Shown here piece after piece: positions 1 to 7,905 of a stretch of 64,000 nt of DNA; position 1 is the first letter of the stretch, and the number at the start of each line of letters is the position of its first letter. The stretch is taken from the NCBI RefSeq assembly GCF_024267655.1, contig NZ_CP100595.1:1922001-1986000 (forward strand). The letters are read 5' to 3'. Position numbers and translations under genes: made by a program. The notes below the pieces were generated by a model. It was not told where the DNA came from and made no database searches. It saw only the letters and a program-made list of their open reading frames with translations. The DNA is from Arcobacter roscoffensis (GTDB lineage: Bacteria; Campylobacterota; Campylobacteria; Campylobacterales; Arcobacteraceae).

Positions 1-1
1 T

Positions 2-682
2 GAGCATGAAGCAAAACTTGCACTTGAAAGAGCTTTAAAACTTATGAATGAACATAATATAACAAAAGATGAAGTTTATCGTCAAAACTTTGTAAGTAAA
101 GAATTTGATATGAATTATAAAAGACTACCCGATTGGGTGGTAACTCTTTATGATTTAATGACAACTGTTTCAGGTTGTAAATTCACTTGGAAAAGAAATT
201 ATATGAACTCTGATTATGTTCAAAGAGGAAGAATTACAGGAAGAGAAAGGGATGTTGAAAATGCTCAATATTTAATTAGTTTTTTATTGAGAGAAATTGA
301 TAAGAAATCAGCTGTTTATAAAAAAGAAATTCAGGAAGTTTACACAACTAAATATTTAAGAATTTTGATGAAGTCTTATAAAAAAGGAATTGTTGAAAGT
401 GTCTTTGCTAGGCTTATGGAACAACACAAAGTCTTTTTTAACGAACAAGCAAAAGGAACTGATTTAGTTTGTGTTGATTTAGAAACTAAACTTAAAGATG
501 CAAAAGCATTTCTTGAAGAACTACTTGATAATAAGCCTAAAACGCATACTTCAAAAGCTCAATACGAAAAAAGAGGCATTAAAGATGGAATGAATGATGG
601 TGAAAAAATTGAACTTAATCAAGCAGTTTCAAAGCAAGATGAAGTTAGACAAATTGGGGTTAAAAATGAAAGACATATATAA
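2..682 (+). CDS. DUF2786 domain protein, 5' partial (accessory element)
   Basis: The reading frame is open from base 2, and the first residues (EHEAKLALERALKLM) match the start of a DUF2786 domain, whose usual form is a short helical motif with HEA..AL..A..LM. The true start therefore lies left of the window and the ATG at 44 is internal. About 227 residues are visible. The middle (residues around 30-150) is probably the domain that normally follows DUF2786. The C-terminus is charged and lacks recognisable motifs. DUF2786 proteins are common in phages and integrative elements, and their biochemical role is not known. It is the first of four closely spaced rightward genes that converge on an integrase, so it is most likely cargo or maintenance functions of that element. 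Identification of the domain is fairly sure; function is not. Confidence 0.75.
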   Translation, partial: EHEAKLALERALKLMNEHNITKDEVYRQNFVSKEFDMNYKRLPDWVVTLYDLMTTVSGCKFTWKRNYMNSDYVQRGRITGRERDVENAQYLISFLLREIDKKSAVYKKEIQEVYTTKYLRILMKSYKKGIVESVFARLMEQHKVFFNEQAKGTDLVCVDLETKLKDAKAFLEELLDNKPKTHTSKAQYEKRGIKDGMNDGEKIELNQAVSKQDEVRQIGVKNERHI

Positions 683-1004
683 GGACACATTTATATTTAA
701 AGTATGTAATGAACTTGGAATTGATATTAAAGAACTTGCTTTAATTTTAAATAAAACTAATAAATGTATAGAAAATTGGAGAAAAGATGAAAGCAACATT
801 CCTGCAAGAGAAAAACAATATTTAAAACTATTACTTGAAAACAATTCTTTAAAAAATGAAATTAGAAGAATGGAGAAGCATAAAGTTCTATTAAGTGAGA
901 ATATTGATTCAAATGAATTTGGGGCAAGCAAAATAGATATAGCAGTCAAAAATGGTGTTCTAAAAAGACTTTGTAAGTACAAGATAATACTAGAAGAGGT
1001 ATAA
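666..1004 (+). CDS. Small putative HTH protein of the integrated element
   Basis: This encodes a 112-residue protein if started at the ATG at 666. That ATG has a GGGG Shine-Dalgarno-like run about 8 bases upstream and gives a 17-base overlap with the preceding gene. The ATG at 594 would add 24 residues and a much larger overlap, so I reject it. Residues about 10-55 (ELGIDIKELALILNKTNKCIENWR, then IPAREKQYLKLLLENNSL) resemble a Cro/CI-like or phage-type helix-turn-helix followed by a short helix. The rest is basic and unfeatured. It probably binds DNA, but no family can be named. It sits in the element's rightward operon, 4 bases before the next gene. Confidence 0.6.
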   Translation: MKDIYKDTFIFKVCNELGIDIKELALILNKTNKCIENWRKDESNIPAREKQYLKLLLENNSLKNEIRRMEKHKVLLSENIDSNEFGASKIDIAVKNGVLKRLCKYKIILEEV

Positions 1005-1008
1005 CAAA

Positions 1009-1599
1009 ATGAAAACTCATAAAAAAGGTTTAGATTGTGGCACTTGTCACAGATTAGAAACTGAAAACAACAATGAAGTTACTTGTAAAAAATGTCTTAG
1101 ACTTATTGCAGATGATAAGCCAAGCAAGTTATATGAAGTTAGTTTTAATGTTATAGAGAATCTTTTTATTGAAGCTCCTACAGCTTCAAAAGCAATATAT
1201 AAAGCTTTTAAAATGTTTTACTATGATGGTGAAGCTTGTGAAAGCATTGGTGAACAGTTTAGAGTTTTTAGAGCATATGACAAACCAAAAGCTTCTTTAT
1301 GTAAAGACTCTAATCAGAAAAGAACTCTAACATATGAAGAAGAGCATGAGTTGATTAAAAAAGAAACTCTGAAAAAAGCAGATAAATTTAACGCTAAATA
1401 TCCAGTTGGTACAGATGTTTTGTTTCAAGGTGATGGCAAAGATAGCGTAGTAGTTACACAAACTAGAAGCAAAGCAACAGCTTATGATTCGTACATGACT
1501 ATATTCCTTGAGGGGGTAAGTGGTAGCTATAAATTAGATGATAGGTTTGTTAGAGTTTTAACAGATGAAAATATGAATTTAGAAAGATTGAGGGATTAA
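1009..1599 (+). CDS. Hypothetical protein with N-terminal four-cysteine zinc-ribbon-like motif
   Basis: This is a 196-residue protein that I do not recognise. Residues 9-33 carry CGTCHRLE...VTCKKCLRL, a CxxC-x14-CxxC arrangement that looks like a small zinc ribbon. Residues 40-90 (KLYEVSFNVIENLF...TASKAIYKAFKMFYYDG) resemble the short alpha/beta domain found in phage proteins that follow a zinc knuckle. The C-terminal part (about 135-190) is beta-rich. It lies 4 bases after its upstream neighbour and 3 bases before the next gene, so it is co-transcribed with the element genes. The function is unknown, and nucleic-acid binding is only an inference from the cysteine motif. Confidence 0.6.
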   Translation: MKTHKKGLDCGTCHRLETENNNEVTCKKCLRLIADDKPSKLYEVSFNVIENLFIEAPTASKAIYKAFKMFYYDGEACESIGEQFRVFRAYDKPKASLCKDSNQKRTLTYEEEHELIKKETLKKADKFNAKYPVGTDVLFQGDGKDSVVVTQTRSKATAYDSYMTIFLEGVSGSYKLDDRFVRVLTDENMNLERLRD

Positions 1600-1602
1600 A
1601 TC

Positions 1603-1872
1603 ATGAGTGCAGCAATCGCAACAAAAGAAGATTTTGATAAGTTCCAAAGAACTATAGTTAAAATGTTAAAAGAAGTAAATAATTCTACTCAAAAAGAATG
1701 GCTAACAAAAGAAGAGTGTTTATCTTTATATGGTATCAAAGATAGAACACTCACAGAATTAAGACAAACTAGGAAAGTTGTATTTAGTAAAGTTGGTAAT
1801 ACATGTATCTATAAACATGATAGTATTATTGAACTAATTGAAGAAAACAAAATTGAGGCTATGAGTCACTAG
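1603..1872 (+). CDS. Excisionase-like helix-turn-helix protein
   Basis: This 89-residue protein has residues about 30-82 (EWLTKEECLSLYGIKDRTLTEL, then VGNTCIYKHDSIIELIEEN) that fit the HTH_17/MerR-like winged helix of excisionases and DNA-binding accessory factors. It begins 3 bases after the previous gene. Its 3' end overlaps the 3' end of the convergent integrase gene by 14 bases. Excisionases usually bind next to arm-type integrase sites and direct excision, and proximity to the integrase fits that role. A simple transcriptional regulator is the alternative. The start ATG at 1603 is the only sensible one. Confidence 0.65.
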   Translation: MSAAIATKEDFDKFQRTIVKMLKEVNNSTQKEWLTKEECLSLYGIKDRTLTELRQTRKVVFSKVGNTCIYKHDSIIELIEENKIEAMSH

Positions 1873-2944
1873 GCTTATATGCCTCAAATAAACTATCTAC
1901 AACATTTTTCACACTATCTCTATGAACTTTTGAATATCTTTGAGTCATATTTGCAGTCGTATGACCAAGAGTCTTTCCTACAACTTCTAAAGTAAATCCA
2001 TTATTTACTCCATATCCCCCTACTACATGTCTTAAATCATGCATATTAAGATTTGCAAGACCTGTAGCAATCCTGATTTTATTCCAATGATAATCCATAC
2101 CACATTTACCTATTGTTTGCCCAGGTTTAACACTTGATTCAAATACAAGACCACTTTCTTTTATTCCATACTCTTTTAAAGCTTCTATTAATGTATCAGT
2201 TAAACTATATTGAAATGTTTTATTAATTTTAGAGATTTTACTATCAATAGTATATATATTGTTATGAAAATCAATATCTTCCCATCTTATGTTTAAAACC
2301 TCACCTTTTCTTCTACCATGCAACAACCAAATAAATATTGTTCTGATTTTTATATCTTTATATTTAAAAATTGCTTCAAACAGCTTTTTATTTTCATCTT
2401 CTGTTAATTCAATAACTCTTGTATTATCAAATTTAGGAATTTTTATTGCTCTTCCAATATTTTCTATATTCTTTATGCCCAGTTCAGGAAGAAATTTATA
2501 AATAGCTACAATTATCTCTTTTATAGATTTTGCAGTTTGAGGAGCTCTTCCTGAATCTAAAATATCATTTATAATCTTTTGGCACATGGCAGTTGTAATA
2601 TCTTTTGGTTGTTTACTTCCTATTACATCTTTTAAATACTTATGATAATTCTTTTCACTTGCATATAAATATGTATCAGTAACAGTATTTTTTCTTAATT
2701 CTAAATATTCTTTAAATAGATCATTTAAATTTTTTTTGATATTTTTCAAAGAATGGCCACTTTCTAACTCTTCTAAAATATCAAGTCTTAATTTATTTGC
2801 TGTCTTTAAATTTAAATTTGGTTCTTTTCCTAATGTTTTAGTTGTATCTCTACCATTTTTATATATTCTTGCAACATAAACTTTTTTACCATTTTTATCT
2901 ATTCTATAATATAAACCATCATATTTTGTCTTAGTTAAAGCCAT
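1859..2944 (-). CDS. Tyrosine-type site-specific recombinase (integrase)
   Basis: This 361-residue phage-type integrase catalyses strand exchange between attachment sites. An N-terminal arm-binding region (about 1-65, with YYRIDKNGKKVYVARIYKNG) is followed by a core-binding SAM-like domain (about 70-170) and a catalytic domain. The catalytic set is visible: Arg212 (GRRKGEVLNIRW), His302 and Arg305 (HDLRH), His328 (LGHTTANMTQRYSK) and the nucleophile Tyr337. The protein looks intact. The start at 2944 is preceded on the coding strand by GAAGGA. It faces the excisionase-like gene, which it overlaps by 14 bases. A nested inverted repeat begins 12 bases upstream of its start codon, and beyond that lies rnpB. 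It is the hallmark gene of an integrative element whose other end is outside the window. Confidence 0.93.
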   Translation of the reverse strand: MALTKTKYDGLYYRIDKNGKKVYVARIYKNGRDTTKTLGKEPNLNLKTANKLRLDILEELESGHSLKNIKKNLNDLFKEYLELRKNTVTDTYLYASEKNYHKYLKDVIGSKQPKDITTAMCQKIINDILDSGRAPQTAKSIKEIIVAIYKFLPELGIKNIENIGRAIKIPKFDNTRVIELTEDENKKLFEAIFKYKDIKIRTIFIWLLHGRRKGEVLNIRWEDIDFHNNIYTIDSKISKINKTFQYSLTDTLIEALKEYGIKESGLVFESSVKPGQTIGKCGMDYHWNKIRIATGLANLNMHDLRHVVGGYGVNNGFTLEVVGKTLGHTTANMTQRYSKVHRDSVKNVVDSLFEAYKPSDS

Positions 2945-2955
2945 ATTTTTCCTTC

Positions 2956-3007
2956 ACCGTGTTAAAAATGAACCGTGTCAAGTTTTTGACACGGAGTTTA
3001 ACACGGT
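2956..3007. repeat. Nested inverted repeat built on four CCGTGTyAA copies
   Basis: Two perfect inverted repeats are nested. The outer arms are ACCGTGTTAAA (2956-2966) and TTTAACACGGT (2997-3007). The inner arms are CCGTGTCAA (2973-2981) and TTGACACGG (2986-2994), separated by GTTT. All four half-sites share the core CCGTGTyAA. The structure lies immediately upstream of the integrase start. It could be an operator for integrase autoregulation, a set of accessory-factor sites at the element end, or an RNA hairpin in the integrase leader. Which protein binds it is unknown. Confidence 0.85.
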
Positions 3008-3013
3008 TATAGT

Positions 3014-3100
3014 TGTAATTGTATGTAATTCAATGTAATATTATAATGGTATATTTTTTAATAAAGGCTTATTTTGTAAGTGTTTGTAAGTCATTGTAAA
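3014..3100. repeat. Two triplets of 10-bp-phased TGTAA direct repeats
   Basis: TGTAA occurs at 3014, 3024 and 3034 (followed by TT, TT, TA) and again at 3075, 3085 and 3095, where the context is TTGTAAG, TTGTAAG, TTGTAAA. Spacing is exactly 10 bases within each triplet, and the triplets are 61 bases apart. One-helical-turn direct repeats at the edge of an integrated element are the usual form of arm-type integrase sites or excisionase sites. The array fills the gap between the integrase leader and the 3' end of rnpB. Confidence 0.75.
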
Positions 3101-3105
3101 GTTAT

Positions 3106-3429
3106 AAGGTAAACCAATAAGCCGAGTTCTGTTTTTAAGACAATAATTTATCTAGTTAGCAAATTACTTAGCTAATCTTGCGAAGACCAAAAATGTGAAG
3201 TAAATACCGGGTCTTCTTGCTGCTGGTTGGGTTTACAAAGCACTTAAGATTACTCAAAAGTCTGGTGAGCTCTTACCTCACCGTTTCACCATCACCGATA
3301 AATCGGCTGTCTACTCTCTGTTGCACTATCCCTTAGGTTACCCTAGCCATTCTCTAAATGGAACCATACCTCACTGCAGCCCGGACTTTCCTCTTGAACT
3401 TATGTTCAAGCTATTGTCTGGTTTACCTT
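3106..3429 (-). ncRNA. rnpB: RNase P catalytic RNA
   Basis: The minus strand carries the conserved bacterial RNase P RNA signatures. GAGGAAAGTCCGGGCT lies near the 5' end (around 3378-3393), and there is a conserved ending with ...ACAGAACUCGGCUUAU... near the 3' end. The limits are set by a perfect 11-bp P1 helix: AAGGTAAACCA at the 5' end (plus-strand 3419-3429) pairs with TGGTTTACCTT at the 3' end (plus-strand 3106-3116). It processes tRNA 5' ends together with RnpA. A TATAAT box lies just upstream. No U-run terminator follows the 3' end, where the integrative element's repeats begin instead. Confidence 0.95.
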
Positions 3430-3440
3430 AAAGAGGCGAA

Positions 3441-3446
3441 ATTATA
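3441..3446 (-). promoter_or_regulatory. -10 box of rnpB
   Basis: On the minus strand this is TATAAT, ending 11 bases before the P1 helix of rnpB, so transcription would start around 3434. No convincing -35 is visible. The promoter sits between the end of lolA and rnpB. Confidence 0.6.
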
Positions 3447-3464
3447 TCCAATTTTTCTTAAACT

Positions 3465-3998
3465 TTATTTTCTTATGATGTCATAATAATCAGGAGCTGT
3501 AAATTTAAAAATATTATCTTCTATTTTATCATTTATTATAGAGTCACTAAATTTGATAGTTACACTATTTTCTAGTCTATCTTTATATGAAATAGTATCT
3601 ATTTTATTCTCTTCATTTGAAGTTCTTATAAGATAGTCTACATTTTGATAGTTTGCTAAAAAGCTGTTTTTTTCTACTTCTTTTGCACCTTGTAAAAGTC
3701 TGATGATATTTACTTCTGTTTCTAAAGTAGTATAAATAGCTTGTTCTAGCTCTGGTTCGTCAATAATTGCGAAGTTATTTAAAACATAAACATTTTTTAT
3801 GATTGGTGTTTTGTATCTCCATAAAATCTTTCCATCTTTTTTTATAAAAACGGCACCTTTATACTCTATAGTTTTTCCTGTTGTTGATTTAATACTTTGA
3901 GTAAAATCTGATTTGAATGTATCTAATTTTTCTATATTAATCGAAGCATTTGAAACTAATGTGAAACCAATTAGAAACAATCCTATTTTATAAAACAT
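3465..3998 (-). CDS. lolA: Periplasmic outer-membrane lipoprotein carrier LolA
   Basis: This 177-residue protein has an N-terminal signal peptide (MFYKIGLFLIGFTLVSNASI). The body matches LolA: residues about 28-60 (FKSDFTQSIKSTTGKTIEYKG, then ILWRYKTPIIKNVYV) are the characteristic beta strands. IIDEPELEQAIY follows the family pattern of an aspartate and a glutamate-leucine-glutamate before the helical lid. LolA shuttles lipoproteins from the LolCDE transporter across the periplasm. It is divergent from secA across a 57-base region with face-to-face promoters. A LolC-type permease gene lies just beyond secA, so parts of the same pathway flank it. The length is normal. Confidence 0.88.
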   Translation of the reverse strand: MFYKIGLFLIGFTLVSNASINIEKLDTFKSDFTQSIKSTTGKTIEYKGAVFIKKDGKILWRYKTPIIKNVYVLNNFAIIDEPELEQAIYTTLETEVNIIRLLQGAKEVEKNSFLANYQNVDYLIRTSNEENKIDTISYKDRLENSVTIKFSDSIINDKIEDNIFKFTAPDYYDIIRK

Positions 3999-4017
3999 AC
4001 TTTAACCTTTTTTTCTA

Positions 4018-4036
4018 TATAATCTTAGGGATTATA
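4018..4036. promoter_or_regulatory. Divergent lolA/secA promoters with face-to-face -10 boxes
   Basis: TATAAT on the plus strand (4018-4023) would serve secA, and TATAAT on the minus strand (plus-strand ATTATA, 4031-4036) would serve lolA. They lie 7 bases apart, so RNA polymerase cannot occupy both at once. AAGGA at about 4041-4045 is the secA ribosome-binding site. Confidence 0.5.
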
Positions 4037-4055
4037 ACAAAAAGGAATTAATTTT

Positions 4056-6674
4056 ATGTTTAATGTTTTTTCAAAGATTTTTGGTACTCGAAATGATAGA
4101 GAAGTAAAACAATATAGAAAAAGAGCTGAAGCTATTAATGCCTTAGAAAGTAAATACGAAAGCTTAAGCGATGAAGAATTACAAGACAATTTCAACGAGT
4201 TAAAAAAACAAGTACAAGAAGAGAATAGATCACTAGATGAAGTACTAAACGATGCCTTTGCCATGACAAGAGAGGCTAGTAAAAGAGTTCTTAATATGAG
4301 ACCTTACGATGTACAGTTAGTAGGTGCTATGGTACTTCATGAAGGTAGAATTGCAGAGATGAAAACAGGTGAAGGTAAAACTTTAGTTGGTTCACTTGTA
4401 GTTTCATTAAATGCCTTAAGTGGTAAAGGTGTGCACGTAGTTACTGTAAATGACTACCTTGCATCAAGAGATGCAGCAGAACTAGAACCATTATACAACT
4501 TCCTAGGATATAGCGTTGGAGCTATTACTGGTGATATTAGAGATGATGGACTAAGAAGAGAACAATATATTTCTGATATTACTTACGGTACAAACAATGA
4601 ATTTGGTTTTGACTACCTAAGAGATAACATGGTTTTAGACATCAATGAAAAAGTTCAAAGAGAACATAACTTCGTAATCGTAGATGAAGTTGACTCGATT
4701 TTAATTGATGAAGCTAGAACTCCTTTGATTATTAGTGGACCTACAAATCACAAAAACTCTAACTATTTAAAAGCAAATGAAATTGCTTTAGGATTAGAAA
4801 GAGGTGAAGTTATTGAGTCAAAAGATCCAACAGAAAAAGTTAAAACTACTGGTGACTATACAGTAGATGAAAAAAACAAATCTGTTTCATTAACAGAGCA
4901 AGGTATAGAAAAAGCAGAAGAACTTTTTGAAGTTGAGAATCTATACTCTTTAGAAAATGCTATGTTATCACATAGTTTAGACCAAGCTTTAAAAGCAAAC
5001 TATATTTTTGAAAAAGATGTAGATTATGTTGTAAAAGACAATCAAGTTATAATCGTAGATGAATTTACTGGAAGATTAAGTGAAGGTAGAAGATTTAGTG
5101 AAGGTTTACACCAAGCTTTAGAAGCTAAAGAAAATGTATCTATTCAAGAAGAATCTCAAACTTTAGCAGATATTACATTCCAAAATTACTTTAGAATGTA
5201 TGATAAATTAGCAGGTATGACAGGTACAGCTCAAACAGAAGCAACTGAATTCGCAGAAATTTATAGCTTAGATGTTGTATCAATTCCTACAAATGTTGAA
5301 ATTCAAAGAATAGATAAAAATGACTTAATCTATAAAAGTGAAAGAGAAAAATTTGAAGCAGTATGTAACAGAATTAAAGAGTTACATGAAAAAGGACAAC
5401 CAGTTCTTGTTGGTACTGCATCAATTGAAAAATCAGAAGCATTACATAAAATTTTAAAAGACAAAAAAATTCCTCATACAATCTTAAATGCAAAACAGCA
5501 TGAAAAAGAAGGTAAGATTATTGCAGATGCAGGACAAAGAGGTGCTGTAACTATTGCTACAAACATGGCAGGTAGAGGAGTTGATATTAAATTAACTCAA
5601 GAGATTTTAGACCTTGGTGGTTTAGTTATCTTAGGTACAGAAAGACATGAGTCAAGAAGAATTGATAATCAGTTAAGAGGTAGAGCAGGACGTCAAGGTG
5701 ATGTTGGTGAATCACAATTCTTCTTATCACTTGAAGATAACTTACTTAGAATCTTTGGTTCAGATAAAATCGCTGGTATCATGGAAAGAGTTGGTATTGA
5801 AGAAGGTGAGCATATCGAATCAAGAATGGTTACAAGAGCCGTTGAAAATGCACAGAAAAAAGTAGAATCAATGCACTTTGAAAGTAGAAAACATCTACTT
5901 GAATATGATGATGTAGCAAATGAGCAAAGAAAAGTAATCTACTCGTTTAGAAATGACCTTTTAAAACCTGATTATGATATTGATTCAAAACTTGAAGAAA
6001 ATAGAGCTGAATATATTGCAAATATTTTAGCTGGTGCTGAAATTATAGATGGTATGCCATCAGAAGATTACAACTATGATTATATTCTTGCGAAATTCAA
6101 AGAAGAGTTACACTTAGTAGTGAAACTAGAAGATATTCAATCAGATTCTTATGAAGAATTAGAACAAAATTTAATCTCTATCATCAAAGAAGTTTATGAG
6201 AAAAAAATGTCAATAGCAGCTCCTGAACAAAAGTCAGAGATTGAAAGAGTACTTTACTTACAAATCTTAGATAATGCATGGAGAGAGCATTTATACTCTA
6301 TGGATACTTTAAAAACAGGTATTGGGCTTAGAGGTTATAACCAAAAAGACCCTCTTGTTGAATATAAAAAAGAATCATATAATATGTTTATTGAATTAAT
6401 CTCAAATATCAAAAATGAGATTATCAAGATTCTATTTACAGTACAACTTCAATCAAATGAAGATACACAAAAAGAACAAGAAGCTCTAAATAAAATGAAA
6501 GAGCAAATGGAAGAGGTAAATGAAGGTGCTATTACAAACGTAGAAGAAGAAAAAATCTTCGCAAATGACAAAAAAATAGCAAGAAATGACCCTTGTCCTT
6601 GTGGTTCAGGTAAAAAGTATAAACAATGTCATGGAAAAAGCGGACCTAAAAGAGGTTTAGCAGCAGGTAATTAA
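4056..6674 (+). CDS. secA: Preprotein translocase ATPase SecA
   Basis: This 872-residue SecA is the motor that drives unfolded proteins through SecYEG. The Walker A motif MKTGEGKT is at about 102-109, and [19 protein letters not shown] marks the DEAD-box region. GTASIEKSE and GRAGRQGD belong to the second nucleotide-binding fold. The C-terminal zinc-binding tail [14 protein letters not shown] (about 849-862) is the SecB/ribosome-interacting element and is complete. The length is normal for the family. It is followed after one base by a LolC-type permease gene, so the two are translationally coupled. Confidence 0.98.
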   Translation: MFNVFSKIFGTRNDREVKQYRKRAEAINALESKYESLSDEELQDNFNELKKQVQEENRSLDEVLNDAFAMTREASKRVLNMRPYDVQLVGAMVLHEGRIAEMKTGEGKTLVGSLVVSLNALSGKGVHVVTVNDYLASRDAAELEPLYNFLGYSVGAITGDIRDDGLRREQYISDITYGTNNEFGFDYLRDNMVLDINEKVQREHNFVIVDEVDSILIDEARTPLIISGPTNHKNSNYLKANEIALGLERGEVIESKDPTEKVKTTGDYTVDEKNKSVSLTEQGIEKAEELFEVENLYSLENAMLSHSLDQALKANYIFEKDVDYVVKDNQVIIVDEFTGRLSEGRRFSEGLHQALEAKENVSIQEESQTLADITFQNYFRMYDKLAGMTGTAQTEATEFAEIYSLDVVSIPTNVEIQRIDKNDLIYKSEREKFEAVCNRIKELHEKGQPVLVGTASIEKSEALHKILKDKKIPHTILNAKQHEKEGKIIADAGQRGAVTIATNMAGRGVDIKLTQEILDLGGLVILGTERHESRRIDNQLRGRAGRQGDVGESQFFLSLEDNLLRIFGSDKIAGIMERVGIEEGEHIESRMVTRAVENAQKKVESMHFESRKHLLEYDDVANEQRKVIYSFRNDLLKPDYDIDSKLEENRAEYIANILAGAEIIDGMPSEDYNYDYILAKFKEELHLVVKLEDIQSDSYEELEQNLISIIKEVYEKKMSIAAPEQKSEIERVLYLQILDNAWREHLYSMDTLKTGIGLRGYNQKDPLVEYKKESYNMFIELISNIKNEIIKILFTVQLQSNEDTQKEQEALNKMKEQMEEVNEGAITNVEEEKIFANDKKIARNDPCPCGSGKKYKQCHGKSGPKRGLAAGN

Positions 6675-6675
6675 T

Positions 6676-7881
6676 TTGAATAAAAAGTTAATTAACTTTA
6701 TTGTAAAGAAATACCTAAGATTTGATAAGAAAAACCCTTTTATTTCTATAAGTGCCATTTTGGCATTTATAGGGGTTTCTATTGGTGTTATGGTTCTTAT
6801 TTTATCTATGGCTATTATGAATGGAACAGCAAAAGAGTTTGAAAAAAAACTTTTTACTATGAATTATCCTCTTACTATTTATTCTAAATTCCAAAATGGT
6901 TTAGATGAAAGTATCTTAAATCAACTTCAAGAAAAACATCCAAACTTAATGTTTTCACCATATATTTCATCACAAGCTATTATTCAAAGTGGTGATACTA
7001 TGAGTGGTGGTATGATTTTTGGTGTAGTACCACAAAAAGAAGCCAAGATAAACTCTATTTATAAAGATGCCTTAGGTGATTTAGAACTTAGAAAGTACGA
7101 TATTATAACAGGTCAAGGAATTAGTGATAAGTTATATCTAAATAAAGGCTCTAAAGCTACTTTATATTTTACAGATTTAAATCCAACTGGTTTTTCAATG
7201 ATTCCAAAAATGAAAAGATTTACTTTTCAAGAGTCATTTAGATCAGGTTTAAATGCCTACGATAAAGCATATATGTATACATCTATTGAAGCTTTAAGAA
7301 CTCTTCTTAAAAGAGAAGAAGGAAGCTATGATGGTATTCATGTATATTCAAAAGATGCCTTTAAAGATATAAAACTAATTGAAAAAGATTTAGAAGGTAC
7401 AGGTGCAGGTGTTATTGGATGGTGGCAACAAAATGGAAACTTTTTTGCAGCTATGAAGATGGAAAAAACAGCTTTATTTATAGTTTTAATGCTTATTATT
7501 TTAGTAGCTTCATTAAATATCATTTCTTCCCTTCTTATGACTGTAATGAGTAGAAGAAAAGAAATAGCCCTACTTTTATCAATGGGAGCAAGTGAAAAAG
7601 AGATAAAATCAATCTTTTTAAGACTTGGTACTATCATTGGTTTTTCAGGTATTTTATGTGGTGTTGCTTTAGGTTTTATAGGTTATTGGGTTTTAGATAC
7701 CTTTGATATTGTATCACTTCCTGCTGATGTTTATGGATCAGCAAAACTTCCACTTGATTTAGCTACAAGTGATTTTGTATCTATTCTTGTTGGTGCTGTA
7801 GTTATTGTACTTATTTCATCATATTACCCTGCTTCAAAAGCAACAAAAATTGATGTAATTGATGTACTTAGAAACGAATAG
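6676..7881 (+). CDS. LolC/LolE-type lipoprotein-releasing ABC permease
   Basis: This 401-residue MacB/FtsX-type permease starts with TTG one base after the secA stop codon. TM1 (about 25-48, AILAFIGVSIGVMVLILSMAIMNG) precedes a large periplasmic domain. Three TM segments (about 263-288, 316-338 and 365-385) form the FtsX domain, with RRKEIALLLSMGASEKEI between TM2 and TM3 as expected for the coupling region that contacts the ATPase. The SxxILAFIGVSIGV segment and domain layout match LolC/E, which extracts lipoproteins from the inner membrane and hands them to LolA. No LolD ATPase is present here, so it must be elsewhere. LolC versus LolE cannot be decided. Confidence 0.85.
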   Translation: MNKKLINFIVKKYLRFDKKNPFISISAILAFIGVSIGVMVLILSMAIMNGTAKEFEKKLFTMNYPLTIYSKFQNGLDESILNQLQEKHPNLMFSPYISSQAIIQSGDTMSGGMIFGVVPQKEAKINSIYKDALGDLELRKYDIITGQGISDKLYLNKGSKATLYFTDLNPTGFSMIPKMKRFTFQESFRSGLNAYDKAYMYTSIEALRTLLKREEGSYDGIHVYSKDAFKDIKLIEKDLEGTGAGVIGWWQQNGNFFAAMKMEKTALFIVLMLIILVASLNIISSLLMTVMSRRKEIALLLSMGASEKEIKSIFLRLGTIIGFSGILCGVALGFIGYWVLDTFDIVSLPADVYGSAKLPLDLATSDFVSILVGAVVIVLISSYYPASKATKIDVIDVLRNE

Positions 7882-7905
7882 AAGTAACAAATACTTCATT
7901 CGTTT
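7872..7905. terminator. Bidirectional terminator between permease and symporter-kinase genes
   Basis: AAACGAATAGAAGTA (7872-7886) pairs with TACTTCATTCGTTT (7892-7905) with a single bulged A. T-rich sequence follows in both directions. The hairpin includes the stop codon of the permease gene and touches that of the convergent kinase gene. Confidence 0.65.

Noticed and set aside
594-665. Longer reading of the small HTH gene from 594
   Set aside because: It overlaps the upstream gene by 89 bases with no ribosome-binding site; the ATG at 666 has one and resembles the rest of the operon.
3014-3100. CRISPR-like array
   Set aside because: The repeats are only 5-7 bases and phased at 10 bases; they have no spacers of constant length.
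3014-3100. Replication origin iterons
   Set aside because: There is no initiator gene or DnaA boxes nearby, and the integrase context explains the repeats better.
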